Shown here in pieces: positions 21,797-33,634 of a stretch of 64,000 nt of DNA. The position numbers and the translations under genes are program-made. A model generated the notes under the pieces. That model did no database searches. It saw only the letters and a list, made by a program, of their open reading frames with translations, and was not told the DNA's origin. The stretch is from Takakia lepidozioides (Eukaryota; Streptophyta; Takakiopsida; Takakiales; Takakiaceae): the NCBI GenBank assembly GCA_030704615.1, contig CM060731.1, positions 89,322,756 to 89,386,755 of the forward strand. The letters run 5' to 3'. The stretch's first letter is position 1, and each line of letters opens with the position of its first letter.

Positions 21797-23876
21797 ACTG
21801 TCAGTGCCACTGGTAGTGTTGAGTGCAACTTATGTGGATTAAAGCTTTCTTATCGTAAGGATCGGTTGCTCGCTCACCTCGGCTATAAAGGTGTGAAGAG
21901 CGTTAGGTTTATGCCCCAAAACATCTATGCGGGTAAAAAGCCACTTTACCCAGTGTGGAGGCAATATTCCAATGTCTTTGGATCTGGACATGACCTCTAA
22001 GCAGAACACTTCATCTTCCCGTCAGGATGCCCCGATTAGTACCCAGGGCAACTCTTGTGAGGCTTCGGGTGTCCTTGGACAAGTGGGTTGTGCCGGAGCA
22101 ACACCTGCTTCAACACCTCTTTGTACCCCTACACTTCAACGGAGTAGAGGATTACAGTAGCAATCCATGCAAGAAGGTCTTAACTTGTCTGCGAAAAGAC
22201 AGTTGGATAAAAAATGGGCGCAATTTTTTTTCAAGGCCAACATACCATTTAATGTGGCAAGGCTTCCGGCATTTGTTTCTGCTGTTAGAGCAACCTTGGA
22301 GTCCAGATCCACGTACGTGCCTCCGACTTATCACAATCTCCGCACAGGATTGCTAGAAGACGTCATGACCGAGCTTACCCAAAGGTCAACGATAGGACGG
22401 GCGAGTGTATCAGAAAATATGGAAGCACTATATGTGCCGATGGTTGGAGTTCTGTCACAAACAGACCGTTGTTCAATGTTATGCTCGTATGTCCAGCTGG
22501 GGAACAATTCTTGGGATCGGTCGACACTAGCGGTGAGAAGAAAGATGGACGTTATCAATGCCAACTATTGACGGACTTCATCGAACAAGTCGGAAGTGAT
22601 AGAATCGTGCAAATATGCACAGACAATGTCGCTAACATGAGAAACACTGCAGACATGTTGTTGGCACGTTATCTCCATATGTACTATCAAGGTTGTGCTG
22701 CTCATATATTTGACCTATTTTTGGAAGATTGGGGAAAAGAACAGTGGGTGAAACAACTTGTCAAGCGAGCAAAGACTATTGTGTCGTTCATCCGCACACA
22801 CCACATCCCTTTGGCAATATATATGAGGCACGAACCCAAATACAGCCTCCGCAATCCAGGTGAAACTCGTTTTGTCACTAACTTCTTGATGGTGGATCGG
22901 TTGGTGACGGTGAAGAGCAGTCTGGAGCACACCATCATCGATCCTCAATGGGACGCGTACACACGGACATTGCGGGACTCCAGAAAAACCAAGTCATTGG
23001 GCAAAAGTCGAAAAGTTCGAAATAGCATTCGCAGCGATGATTTCTGGAAGAAATGTGAAAACTTTGTTTATATGGTTGAGCCGGTGTTAATCGTCTTGCG
23101 GGAGTTTGATGAAAAGCAACCAGTAATGGGCAAGGCATGGTTACTAATGCAAAATCTTGAGAAGCACGTCCAATCCTTGAGGCATCATTCCTTCTCCTTG
23201 GAAGCTGAACTTGCGGATAGTGCTGAGGATGCATTTTACGACCTCGTTCGATGGTTCGAACGGACTTGCATTATGCGGGGGCTTTGCTCAATCCATTCTT
23301 GCTCGACAATACCATGCTCCGAAACGACGCTGATGCCAAGGCCGGCCTCGTGAGAATGCTCATGCGACTAGTTCCGCCGAACCATCCAGAGAGAGCTATA
23401 TCCGAGTACCAATGCTTCTCAGATCGCCGCGACCCTTTTGAGGACATGCCGGATCCAAAAGAGCTCAATATGCTGCCACATGAATGGTTGGATCTGATTG
23501 GAGCTGGAGCAAGAATATTGGCTCCCATTGCGAAGCGTATTCTTGCTCAAGTGTGCTCTGCCTCATCTTGCGAACGCAATTGGAGAAGTTACTAATTTGT
23601 TCACAACAAGATTCGCAACAGGTTGAATCCCGCGAGGGCTGACAAATTGGTGTATGTGTATACCAATTGCCGACTGCTATGTGAGAGGGCAGCGGATGAT
23701 GCTGCAGCATGGTATGAGAGGAATTTGCATTCCGAAGACTCTGCTTCTGAGGCTGATTCGATGAGTGACGATACTGAGCCTTAGAGAGAATCATCTCAGA
23801 AGGAATCATCTGCCTCTGATAGTGAAGATGGATCCGATGATTCTCCCAAAAATGCGTATGACCCATTTACATTCAT
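21797..23876 (+). pseudogene. hAT transposase relic, main part (BED finger, DUF659, start of dimerisation domain)
   Basis: A BED-like zinc finger is visible at 21815-21890 (VECNLCGLKLSYRKDRLLAH). The DUF659/RNase H-like region follows (ADGWSSVTNRPLFNVMLV, FLGSVDTSGEK, ICTDNVANMRN, CAAHIFDL), then a long helical region and the hAT C-terminal dimerisation motif (CERNWRSY at 23569-23592). The frame changes near 22400 and near 23260. TAA follows RSY at 23593, and a TAG lies near 23782 in an acidic Ser-rich tail. At 23877 the gene is cut by chromovirus G1; it continues at 44765 and again at 63290. hAT transposases cut and paste DNA, but this copy cannot make a full protein. Confidence 0.88.
23872..23876. 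repeat. Left target-site duplication of G1
   Basis: TTCAT, matching TTCAC at 44765-44769 with one C/T difference. Removing G1 rejoins the hAT frame as PFTFTDDDVY. Confidence 0.7.
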
Positions 23877-24081
23877 TGTCGCGCACCTCACTTCGGTAAG
23901 CTCCCCCCTCAAGTCATAGTTACTCGCTTGATGCGCGCGCCTAACTCCCAACCTGGCCGCCGGGCCAACTTGGAGCTTCGGCTACTCACCGGGGCATAAC
24001 GGTCCCCCCTACGATCTCCCAAAGAACCCTTCACCCCTTCGGAACCAGCGGAATTCCCTTTGGTAGTTGGCAGTCCGGAAC
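23877..24081 (-). mobile_element. G1 3' LTR, distal part
   Basis: First 205 bp (plus-strand view) of the LTR, matching 44039-44243. It ends in GTCCGGAAC (24073-24081), the 9-bp sequence duplicated by MULE M2. Together with 38052-38572 it makes exactly 726 bp. Confidence 0.93.
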
Positions 24082-24882
24082 GGGGGCTGCTATTTCATGA
24101 GCGGCATGAGCATGAGCGGGAAAAAAAAAAGCATGAGCAGACCATTGTGAGTCCACGGAAATAGGGTTAGGAGGCACGGAAATAGGGTCATGTGAAGTTG
24201 GAATGTGGCACCAGTGGACTTGAAATGCAACATTTTATTGCAAATTTTGTGGCAAGCCACGTCTAATCAAGTGTGTTCTAATTGTCATAGCCGGAATGGG
24301 CACTACTCTCCTACACCCTCCGAGGAACTTGCCCCACCTTCTTCCTCATCCCCCTCATCCCCCTCATCCTCCGAGCTCTGTGATGCATCAGTTCCACTAT
24401 GCCTCTCAAAAATCCCGTCCTCCTTGGGGGACTGTCCACCTCACCTCCTGGGAATCTTCTGCGTCTTCTCCCCCACTTTCCTCAGCAGAATCCAAGACAA
24501 ATCTACGAGCCCGACGGGCTCTAATAGCTGCTGCCTCCTCCCTCATCTTATTTTCTTGAGCTTGCCTCGTCTAAAATCTGTTGTACACGACTAGGTTCGG
24601 AACACCTCCTAATGGACACCGAAGCAAGCCGGGCAGCATAAGTAGGAAGGATGTACTCCCTTTCTGGACTAGGCATGAAATCCCCCCTGCCAAAAAAAGG
24701 CACGTTCCTCCTGCCCATGAACTCCGGTGTAGACGTCCCTCCGGCAGTACTTGGCATCCTACAGTAAGAACAAATCCACTTCAAGAATGTCAATACCAGC
24801 ACAACCAGAAAGGGTTTTCAATGAAATAAGAGAGGGAGGGAGGTGCCTCACGAAATCTGGAGGCAACTTACAATGCCACCAC

Positions 24883-27800
24883 TCACTCATAAACCGGGGG
24901 CTCCTCGGCCTCGATCCCAACTTCCTCCCCCTGCTCCTTCTTGGATTTTTCCTCATCCTCCGAGGATGCCTCTTCATCTTTCGGCAGACGTTCAGCCGCT
25001 GCAAGTTCCGAGTTGTGGAGGGCAGTATCTGGCTCGAAGGCGAACACATGCCTGTCGGACAACGTCCCTGCCCACATTGAAGCACCTGAGGAATAAAGCG
25101 GGCAGTTAATAGCTTGCGGCATGCAATTGCAATCGGGCCAGGGGACAAACTGAGCACGTGAAGGCTTACCCGTGCCGCATGTGAGTCCAGAATCCGCCCT
25201 TGGACATCCGAGCATGTCTCCATGAGGGTTTGGATGAAAGCAGGGCTCCGGGTCCGGCTGTACCGCCACGGTTTGCCTGTCTTTGTGTCCTTCGGCATAC
25301 TAGAGTGGGGCACATAGTTGTAGACGACATCGTAGGTTACAGGGTCCACAGCGGCATCAATAAGACGACCGTTGTTGCGGAATTTGAACGTAGACCCTCT
25401 CTTCACAAAGCAATATGCCTCAAACACCAATGTCTGCACATCCAACAAAGAAGAGATCAACTCCAGGGTCTACTTAACATACACCACAATATGAAGTGAA
25501 TGCAATAGATTGATAACTTACACTTTGGCCCTCTGTTCGCAACCCCTGTGTACTGATGCAGAACCATTTTCTGAGAGGATCGGGGTGACACTTTTCGGTG
25601 TCCACCTTGCCACCGCATTCTCTGTGGTCTTCCCTCTCGTGGCAAGGACAACCACACATCCACCGTCATCTAGAAGCATCCCCGCCAGCCCAAACCCGGC
25701 TTTCCAGTAGTCCTCAGTAAACCTGTTCCATGTGGGCACACCATCCAAGCCCTCCAGCAGCTCCCCATCTGGAATGTCGAGGAGAATCATGTCGCAAGCT
25801 CTCTCCACCTCAACCCCCCCTTGAGTGCTCTTGCAATTCGTGCTCACAGCTGTGAAGAATTCCATCATGGCTTCAAAACCAGGGGTGTCTTTAGGCTCTG
25901 TACCGCCAGCCCTCTTCTTGGCTTTCCCCTTCTGCTCCGCCAGAGACTTGTTGTGTGCCACCTTCTCGCCCTGGCAGCGAGAGCGTCAAGGAAGCTCTCA
26001 TTGACGCATTGGATGATGGTTGGAGGTTCTAGCTTTGGCTTGTGCGTAAACGTCACCGCCGAATACCGCCGTGTAGGCTCGCCCTCAAATGCCAACTTCT
26101 TGGCAGAGCCAGTCCCACTCCGAACTGACTTGGGAACCCGGATGACCGGTGACTGGGTAGGAGCAACAGCAGTCGCAGGACCTTGAACAAAGTCGTCGTC
26201 TGAGTCACTCTCTTGGGTCCCCTCCTGCGCCTCCTCCGATGCCCCGATGGTTTTCTTCTTTTTGGGTGTTACTACTGCACTCACCTGTTTCCTTGTCCTT
26301 TTCCTTTGGCCTTTACTCTTCTCATGCAATTTCTCCTGAATTCGTGCCTGAGCAAGCTCTGCCGCTTTCCTGGAGTTCGCAAGGGCTTTTGCCTCTTTTG
26401 CACCCAACGGAGGCAGCGGAGCCCGGTTTCGTCGGAATTCAGCATCCAGCTTCAATTGAAACTCGGATGGGTCGAGCGAGCCGGGCGGAAGGTCCACATA
26501 CCAAGGGCAATCACGCAAATGTTCCAGATGCCACTCCTTCACAATATCGTCAGTGTACATGGAGTCAGCCCCAGGGTTCCTCCATGCCAGGAAGAATGGT
26601 GGCTCGAAAGACAGATGACCTTTCTCCAAAAGGGAGAACTTGCAGTACCTGCATTCATGAAAAACACAATGAGGTCCCTGAAATGCATATTCGGCACCAT
26701 TTTCCCAGGTTGGGGCGGATGTGAGTGGGCCTAGAAATGGAAAAATGGCGCCGAATTTCGGTTTTCGGTGACTGCCACCCTAGGGACTTAGCCATCTTGG
26801 GAGCCCTGAACTGGAAATTCGGCGCCATTTTTCCCGGTTTGGCCCGAAGATGGCTAAGTCCCAGAACCGCAATAGGGCCTGGAACTGGAAAAATGGCGCC
26901 GAATTTCCAGTTCAGGGCCAGCCACCCTAGGGACTTAGCCCGAAAATGGCTAAGTCCCTGAACGGCAATAGGGCCTGGAACTGGAAAATGGCGCCGAATT
27001 TCCAGTTCGGGCCAGCCAGTCTAGGGACTTAGCCCGAAAATGGCCAAGTCCCTGAACGGCAATAGGGCCTGGAACTGGAAAATGGCGCCGAATTTCCAGT
27101 TCCGGGCCAGCCAGTCTAGGGACTTAGCCCGAAAATGGCCAAGTCCCTGAACGGCAATAGGGCCTGGAACTGGAAAATGGCGCCGAATTTCCAGTTCCGG
27201 GCCAGCCAGTCTAGGGACTTAGCCCGAAAATGGCCAAGTCCCTGAACGGCAATAGGGCCTGGAACTGGAAAATGGCGCCGAATTTCCAGTTCCGGGCCAG
27301 CCAGTCTAGGGACTTAGCCCGAAAATGGCAAGTCCCTGAACGGCAATAGGGCCTGGAACTGGAAAATGGCGCCGAATTTCCAGTTCCGGGCCAGCCAGTC
27401 TAGGGACTTAGCCCGAAAATGGCCAAGTCCCTGAACGGCAATAGGGCCTGGAACTGGAAAATGGCGCCGAATTTCCAGTTCAGGGCCAGCCAGTCTAGGG
27501 ACTTAGCCATTTTCGGAGCCCTGACTGGAAATTAGGCGCCATTTTCCCTAACACCACATGAGGCCTCTAACATCCTGAAATGCAAGGACTTGAAAGAAAG
27601 GCAGCGCGTATGTACCTGTACAGAAGGCGCATTGCTGCTTTGTCCGCGTTCGGCTGGTCGGTGAACTCGTGGCTCCGGCGAGCATCTGCTATCTCCCGAA
27701 AGAATAGGTTGGTTTTGTAGAGCAGAAAGTACCTCGTCACATAGTCACGTAGGCTCTCTGCTGCAGGAGATATCTCCATCTTGAACTGATGTGCTTGTGT

Positions 27801-30800
27801 GTCCAGCTGCTCTTGCGCATTCGTCGTCACCTGTGGAGATTCTCCATCAGATCGCTTTCCTGAAAAAATACAATGAATCCACCCCCTACTAGAGTAGAAG
27901 CCCCAAACGAAGCGTGGGGAAGTACCTGAAACCACCATGTCATGCGGTTCATCCACATGTCGAATGTGGGGTCAGAGAGTTTGTCCGGTTTGGGGAAGCT
28001 CCACATGTCCCTGGTACTTTGGGAACCATTCCAGATTTGGAACCACCGGGTCTGTCCAACCACCCAGCATATTCGTTAGCGCCAAACACCACAAAAGGAG
28101 TTGTTGCCACCACAATTTGGTTAAGAATGTATCACCTTTTCTGTTGCATCCACACAGGATGTGGCTAGACGATGGAGCTTCTCCAATGTCATCATGGGCT
28201 TCAGAGCGCGAGAGTAGTGCTTCCCCACCTCCACCAGAAAGTCGGCACCAAGGGCGGGATCAGCTATGGCCACGTACTTTACCATCCGCGACTTGTACTT
28301 TATGCGGGCCCTCACCTCCGCAGCTTTGACATACGATTCGAGTTCCGGGAGGGTTGGATTCTTCTCCTCTGACTCCATGTAGAACCTCCGCGCATGTGCC
28401 AAATCCTGTTGTATTTTCGTCTGTCAAGAATGCGCACATAAGATTAGAGATCCTGCTCAACACAATTTCTTCTATTGGGGAGGAGATTAGAAATCACGGT
28501 GAAGACCTTTTCTTCTATTAGGGGAGGAGAGACAGATTAACTCAACAAAACTGTCAGGAGCTTTACCCGAAATATGTAGTCCACCATGGCGTCGACGCTC
28601 AGCCTATACCAGGTTCTGTCTGCCTTTGCCTCCGACTTGCGCAGGAGGTCGGCACTGAGGGAATTGGCAAACTCTTGCACCCCCTGCTTCCCGACATCCT
28701 TCACTCGGAAGAGCATATGGGACAAGTTGGTGGCAATGAAGGCATTCTCAGTCACCCTGCAGTGCCACATTTCCATCAAACAATACTGAAATGGGAATTT
28801 TCATCATATATGAGGATTCGCAATGAAATGACTTCCAAATTCAAAGTCCAAAAGCGAGAGGCGTTGTAGCTTACGAGTTGATGTCGGCCATTGCAGCTTT
28901 GAGAAGACTGCGATCTTTGGGCCCCGCAACCTTCAACACAACACAATCCACGGCGAAATGCCAATCGAGGTCGTTGGGGTGGGCTTGGGCAATGTGCTCC
29001 ATCCATGCCAGGAGGCGATGATTGCCGTCCCACACGTAGAACATCTTACCACAAGTGCTGGAAAAGAGGATCACTAGCAATCGATCTCTGAACTCCTCAT
29101 TTCGCGTTTGCCAATGGGGACCCCATTTGTCCACCTCATCGGAAGTGTGGGCACGGAAGCTCCGTGGTCGTTCTCAATGGAAACGTAAAACGCGGCAGAC
29201 CCCATTCGATATCCATCCCGGAAAGAGAATTTCAGCTTGTCGATATCGCCTGGGAGGGCAGGTCTCACCACCTGCAATGACACCAAGCGGCAAAGGGGAA
29301 TTCGAAGCTTGGCCGGGTACACCATGCCCCCCAGCACCCTGCCAATGTTGCTGTGGGTTGCCTCCAACATCTTGGCAGCGGCCAACTTCATATCCGCCTC
29401 AGACATGACGTCTGCTGCAGAGGGGTTTTCCGGCAGCCCACCAGGACCGCCAAATCCAGCCTGTATGCTCCGGGTTTGGGGCCTGGGGATGTCCGGGAGG
29501 ATGTCATCCTGGTCAGAAAGCTCCCTGTTGTCCTCCTCAACAGGGTCAGCCACCTGCGAAACCACCTCCAGCACTCTCCCCGTCTCTACTGCCCTCTCCC
29601 TGGCTTCACCTCGAACTTGCACAATCCGTGCTCTTTCTGGTGTTCTTTCCTCTCCTCCACTCTCCACCGTATGGGTAATTGCAGGGGCTGCTCTTGCCCG
29701 CAATGGTCTAACCGGTGTGTTACTGCCTCTCTGTGGTGTCTTGGAGGGATCCACCGTCTCTGTGCGTCCCTCGCTTACATTGGCATCTGTCATTTGGGCA
29801 CCCCTGGCCTCTTCAGTGGCCTTTTCTCTTTCCTCCTGGCTAGCATTCTGTCTCGTCTGTTCTTTTGCCCTCTCTTTTGCCCTCTCACGGGCTTTCTGTT
29901 TCTTACTAGGGCTAGCAGCAAGGGAGCCCTCCAGGACGACCACCTTTGATTGAGGCGAACTGACACCCTTGCGCGCACTGCTCACTCCCCCCTCCGCAGC
30001 CCGTGACGGCTCTCTCGCCGGGGATTGCATGTGCTTAGCTTTCTTCTTTTTCTTTGCGTGGGCGGGCCCTACTGCATGTGCATGAACAACCTCCATTGCC
30101 GGATCTGCTGTCCTCATGTCCTCACGCCCTTCACCTGCCATGCCGTCTGCACCAACCTCCCCAATGCCTATTCTGTCGTACTCTCGTTGCAAGTCCTCCC
30201 GTCCACCAACAAAAGGTTTAAGTTTGCCCTCTCGCCCCAAGTTGGGCGATTCAAACATGCGATGAGTTGGAGCTGTCGATGATACCACCAGCGTGCCGGG
30301 CTCGTCGTCACTCTGTCATTCCCAAAAATCGTGAAAACCAACATCAGTGCAAAAACCAGCATCGCAACGAGCAGCAACCACCATAGCAACAATCGTGTAA
30401 CAAAAATGAAAACATAACAAGTTTAGGAAGTATGGAGAGCCATGCAACAACAATGAAAACAAATGCAACCATTGCCTGAGAATGACATGCACAAGCAGCC
30501 TTCTCCAGAGCTGCCGGATTTGCACACGCATTGCAAACAATCTAATGTTAACTCAACTATCTAAAGTTCACTCATCCAGTGAAGCCAGAATGAAGATGCA
30601 AAAACAAAGCGAGGCAACAAAGCGAAAGCAAAAAAGAAATCAAACAAAGCGAAAGCAGAAGTGGCTTGCCTGAGAGTACTCGGCTTCAGTTGGCGCGGGT
30701 TGTGAGCAAGACACTGGAATCTCCTGCTGGAGCTTCAGTTTGGCCATGCGAGAGATTGGCCGTCGTCCGTAGTACAGAGCTTTCAACTTCCGCCGCGGTC

Positions 30801-30891
30801 TGGATGTGAGGTCTCTCTCAGGAGAGCCACGCCCTTCAGGCGGCATAAGTCCCAGCCAAAATGGAAAAAGATCTTCGTTTTTGGGGTACAT
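24883..30891 (-). CDS. Multi-exon accessory gene of MULE M2, unknown function; possible ParB-like and methyltransferase-like parts
   Basis: Protein-like segments follow one another on the minus strand with splice-like borders. Approximate exons: 30891-30670 (GC donor CAG/GCAAGC), 30312-29150, 29150-28875, 28785-28569, 28432-28137, about 28110-27910, 27862-27615, 26653-25520, 25446-24883. The first two join in phase. Some later joins need a frame change, so the borders are provisional or the copy is damaged. The second exon is long, charged and low-complexity. A later one has MFYVWDGNHRLLAWM, which resembles the DGNHR motif of ParB-like domains. Further on come ACDMILLDIPDG and GCVVVLATRG, similar in shape to a class I methyltransferase but without a proper DPPY. 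A tail has VFAFEPD and ends in an acidic stretch. ParB-like and adenine/cytosine-N4 methylase domains are fused in some phage proteins, which prompts the comparison. I consider it a lead, not an assignment. It is transcribed away from the transposase. Confidence 0.5.
26780..27545. repeat. 95-bp tandem repeat in an intron of the M2 accessory gene
   Basis: About seven or eight copies with a period of 94-96 bp; GGGCCTGGAACTGG recurs at 26875, 26971, 27065, 27160, 27255, 27349 and 27444. Each unit contains the palindrome GGAAATTCGGCGCCATTTTCC in one strand or the other. It lies between the splice-like borders at 27615 and 26653. Confidence 0.9.
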
Positions 30892-30959
30892 GCCTCGAAT
30901 AGCATGTTAAGCCAAGACTAGCATGAGATTTAGGGTACGTATCCAGGAAGCCATGTGTC

Positions 30960-31960
30960 GCCAGCCCGAATGAAAACCGACGGCGGTGGACATTTATTGC
31001 CCAACTGCGCAATTAAATGTCGGAAGAAGCCCTCCATGTCGGATGAAAATCGACGGAAAGAGGCCCGGAATTTCCAACGTAGAGGTAATTCGGAGCGCTG
31101 CACGATGGAATTCCGGCGCCGGATTTCCATCCTGCAGGTAATTCGGAGCGCAGCAGGATGGAAATTCAGCGCCGAATTTCCATCCTGCAAGGTAGGGCGG
31201 CGCGCGAAATTTCCCTCACGCAGGTAATTCAGAAGCGGATGGATGGAAATCCGGCGCCGGATTTCCATCCGCGCAGGTAGGGCGGCGCGCAAAATTTCCC
31301 TCACACAGGTAATTCGGAGCCAAGCAGGATGGAAATTCAGCGCCGAATTTCCATCCTGCAAGGTAGGGCGGCACGCGAAATTTCCCTCACGCAGGTAATT
31401 CAGAAGCGGATGGATGGAAATCCGGCGCCGGATTTCCATCCGCGCAGGTAGGGCGGCGCGCGAAATTTCCCTCACGCAAAGAATTCGGAGGCGGATGGAT
31501 GGAAATCCGGCGCCGAATTTCCATCCTGCAAGGTAGGAAGGCGCGCGAAATTTCCCTCACGCAGGTAATTCGGAGGCGGATGGATGGAAATCCGGCGCCG
31601 GATTTCCATCCGCAAGGTTGAGCGGAGAGCGGACGGATGGAGATCCGGCGCCGAATTTCCATCCTGCAGGTAATTCGAATCCCGGATGGATGGAAATCCG
31701 GCGCCGAATTTCCATCCAGCAGGTAAGTGGAATCCCGGATGGATGGAAATCCGGCTCGAATTTCCATCCAGCAGGTAAGTGGAATCCCGGATGGATGGAA
31801 ATCCGGCGCCGAATTTCCATCCAGCAGGTAAGTCGGATCGCTGGCGTATGGATATTCGGCGCCGAATTTCCATTCGCCAGGTATTTCGAAGCGCTGAATT
31901 ACCTTCCTGCAGGTAATTCTGAGCGCTGAATTACCTTCCTACAGGTTATTCTGAGCGTGT
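30960..31960. repeat. Palindromic repeat array, M2 intergenic region, first block
   Basis: Eleven or more copies of GGATGGAAATCCGGCGCCGGATTTCCATCC-like palindromes with period near 84 bp at first and near 50-57 bp later. They are separated by GCAGGTAATTCGGAG and GGTAGGGCGGCGCGCGAAATTTCCCTC spacers. The block lies between the two divergent genes of M2. Confidence 0.9.
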
Positions 31961-32079
31961 CGGATTGATTTTTCGGAGAAAAACAAACCTAACTGTTTGT
32001 TTTGTGGCTGAAGTGCACTTGCAGACACGTTTTTCTTGGAATCCTTGACTGCTAGAGGCAAATCGGAACAGCCTCAGAC

Positions 32080-33360
32080 GGAAATTTGGCGCCGTTTTTC
32101 CATTCTGGGAGGTTTCTGCGACTTCCTTTGAGGGGGCCCCGATGGAAATTCGGCGCCGAATTTCTATCCGGGGGATGGTCTCTGTCGGAGAGGTGTCGGC
32201 CTCTCCACCGCTCTGTTGGATATTCGGTGCCGAATTTCCGTCCGGGGGTTGAAATATGACGGCCAGGTGCCGGCCTCTCCCCCCTCCCCGACTGCATTGG
32301 AACGGCCTCGGATGGAAATTCGGCGCCATTTTTCCATCTGGGGAGGTTTTTACGACTTCCTTTGAGGGGACCCCGATGGAAATTCGGCGCCGAATTTCCA
32401 TCCGGGGGATGGTCTCTGTCGGAGAGGTGCCGGCCTCTCCGCCGCTCTGTTGGATATTCGGTGCCGAATTTCCGTCCGGGGGTTGAAATATGACGGCCAG
32501 GTGCCGGCCTCTCCCCCCTCCCTGACTGCATTGGAACGGCCCCGGATTGAAATTCGGCGCCGTTTTTCCATCTGGGGAGGTTTTTATGTCGGCCAGTTTT
32601 CGGTCTGACCCCCGACACGACTTCCTTTGGGGGGGCCCGGATGGAAATTCGGCGCCGAATCTCCATCCAGGGGATGCTCTCTGTCGAACACGTGCCGGCC
32701 TCTACGCCCGAGGCGACTTCATCCGGGCGTCCCCTGTTGGATATTCGGTGCCGAATTTCCGTCCGGGGGTTGAAATGTGACGGCCAGGTGCCGGCCTCTC
32801 CCCCCTCCCCGACTGCATCCAAACCGCCCCGGATGGAAATTCGGCGCCGTTTTTCTATCTGGGGATGTTTTTATGCCGGCCACTTTTCGGCCCCCGACAC
32901 GACTTCCTTTGGGGGGGCCCGGATGGAAATTCGGCGCCGAATCTCCATCCAGGGGATGTTCTCTGTCGCACACGCGCCGGCCTCTGCGCCCGAGGCGACT
33001 TCATCCGGGCTTCCCCTGTTGTATATTCGGTGCCGAATTTCCGTCCGGGGGTTGTAATGTGAGGGCCAGATGGCGGCCTTTCCCCCGAGCCGACTGCATC
33101 CGAAAGGCCTCGGATGGAAATTCGGCGCCGTTTTTCCATCCGCGTAGGTTTTTATGTCGGCCAGTTTTCGACCTGACCCCCCGACAGGACTTCCTTTGGG
33201 GGGATCCGAATGGAAATTCGGCGCTGAATTTCCGTCCGGGGGATGTTCTCTGTCGGACAGTGCCGGCATCTCTGCCCCAGACGACTTCATCCGTGCGGCC
33301 CCTGTTGGATATTGGGTGCCGAATTTCCATTCGGGGGTAGTAATGTGACGGCACGGTGCC
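32080..33360. repeat. Palindromic repeat array, M2 intergenic region, second block
   Basis: Composite units of about 230-290 bp. Each unit holds two or three palindromes of the type GGAAATTCGGCGCCGAATTTCC plus a shared stretch (GGTGCCGGCCTCTCC). Frames through it on both strands give the same short peptides again and again and are not genes. Confidence 0.9.
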
Positions 33361-33634
33361 GGCTTCTCCCCTTCAGCCGTCATCATCCCGACGGCCCCCC
33401 ACTTTCTGACTGCATACCGTTGGCAGTTATTGCGCAAAGACCAGGGGCCGCATTCCGGAGACAAGGTTCATTAACACTCTGACTGTGGATTTTTGAGATA
33501 GTTGGCTCCCTGGATTTGGATCAGGCTTCGTCGCTCGGACAAATCGGCACCGCATTCCTTCCCATCGCTGCATCCCCCTTCTACCAGGGAGCTTCCCCGC
33601 ACGCCATCCTGGCAGTCTTGTGTGCACATCTCCC

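Noticed and set aside
25176-25195. A 20-bp intron (GTAAGCC...CTCAG) in the M2 accessory gene
   Set aside because: Too short for a spliceosomal intron; a frame change or a different exon border is more likely.
30960-33360. Long open frames on both strands between the two M2 genes
   Set aside because: They encode the same short peptides again and again (RRRISI, GWKFGA) because of the tandem palindromes; no sign of selection on protein.
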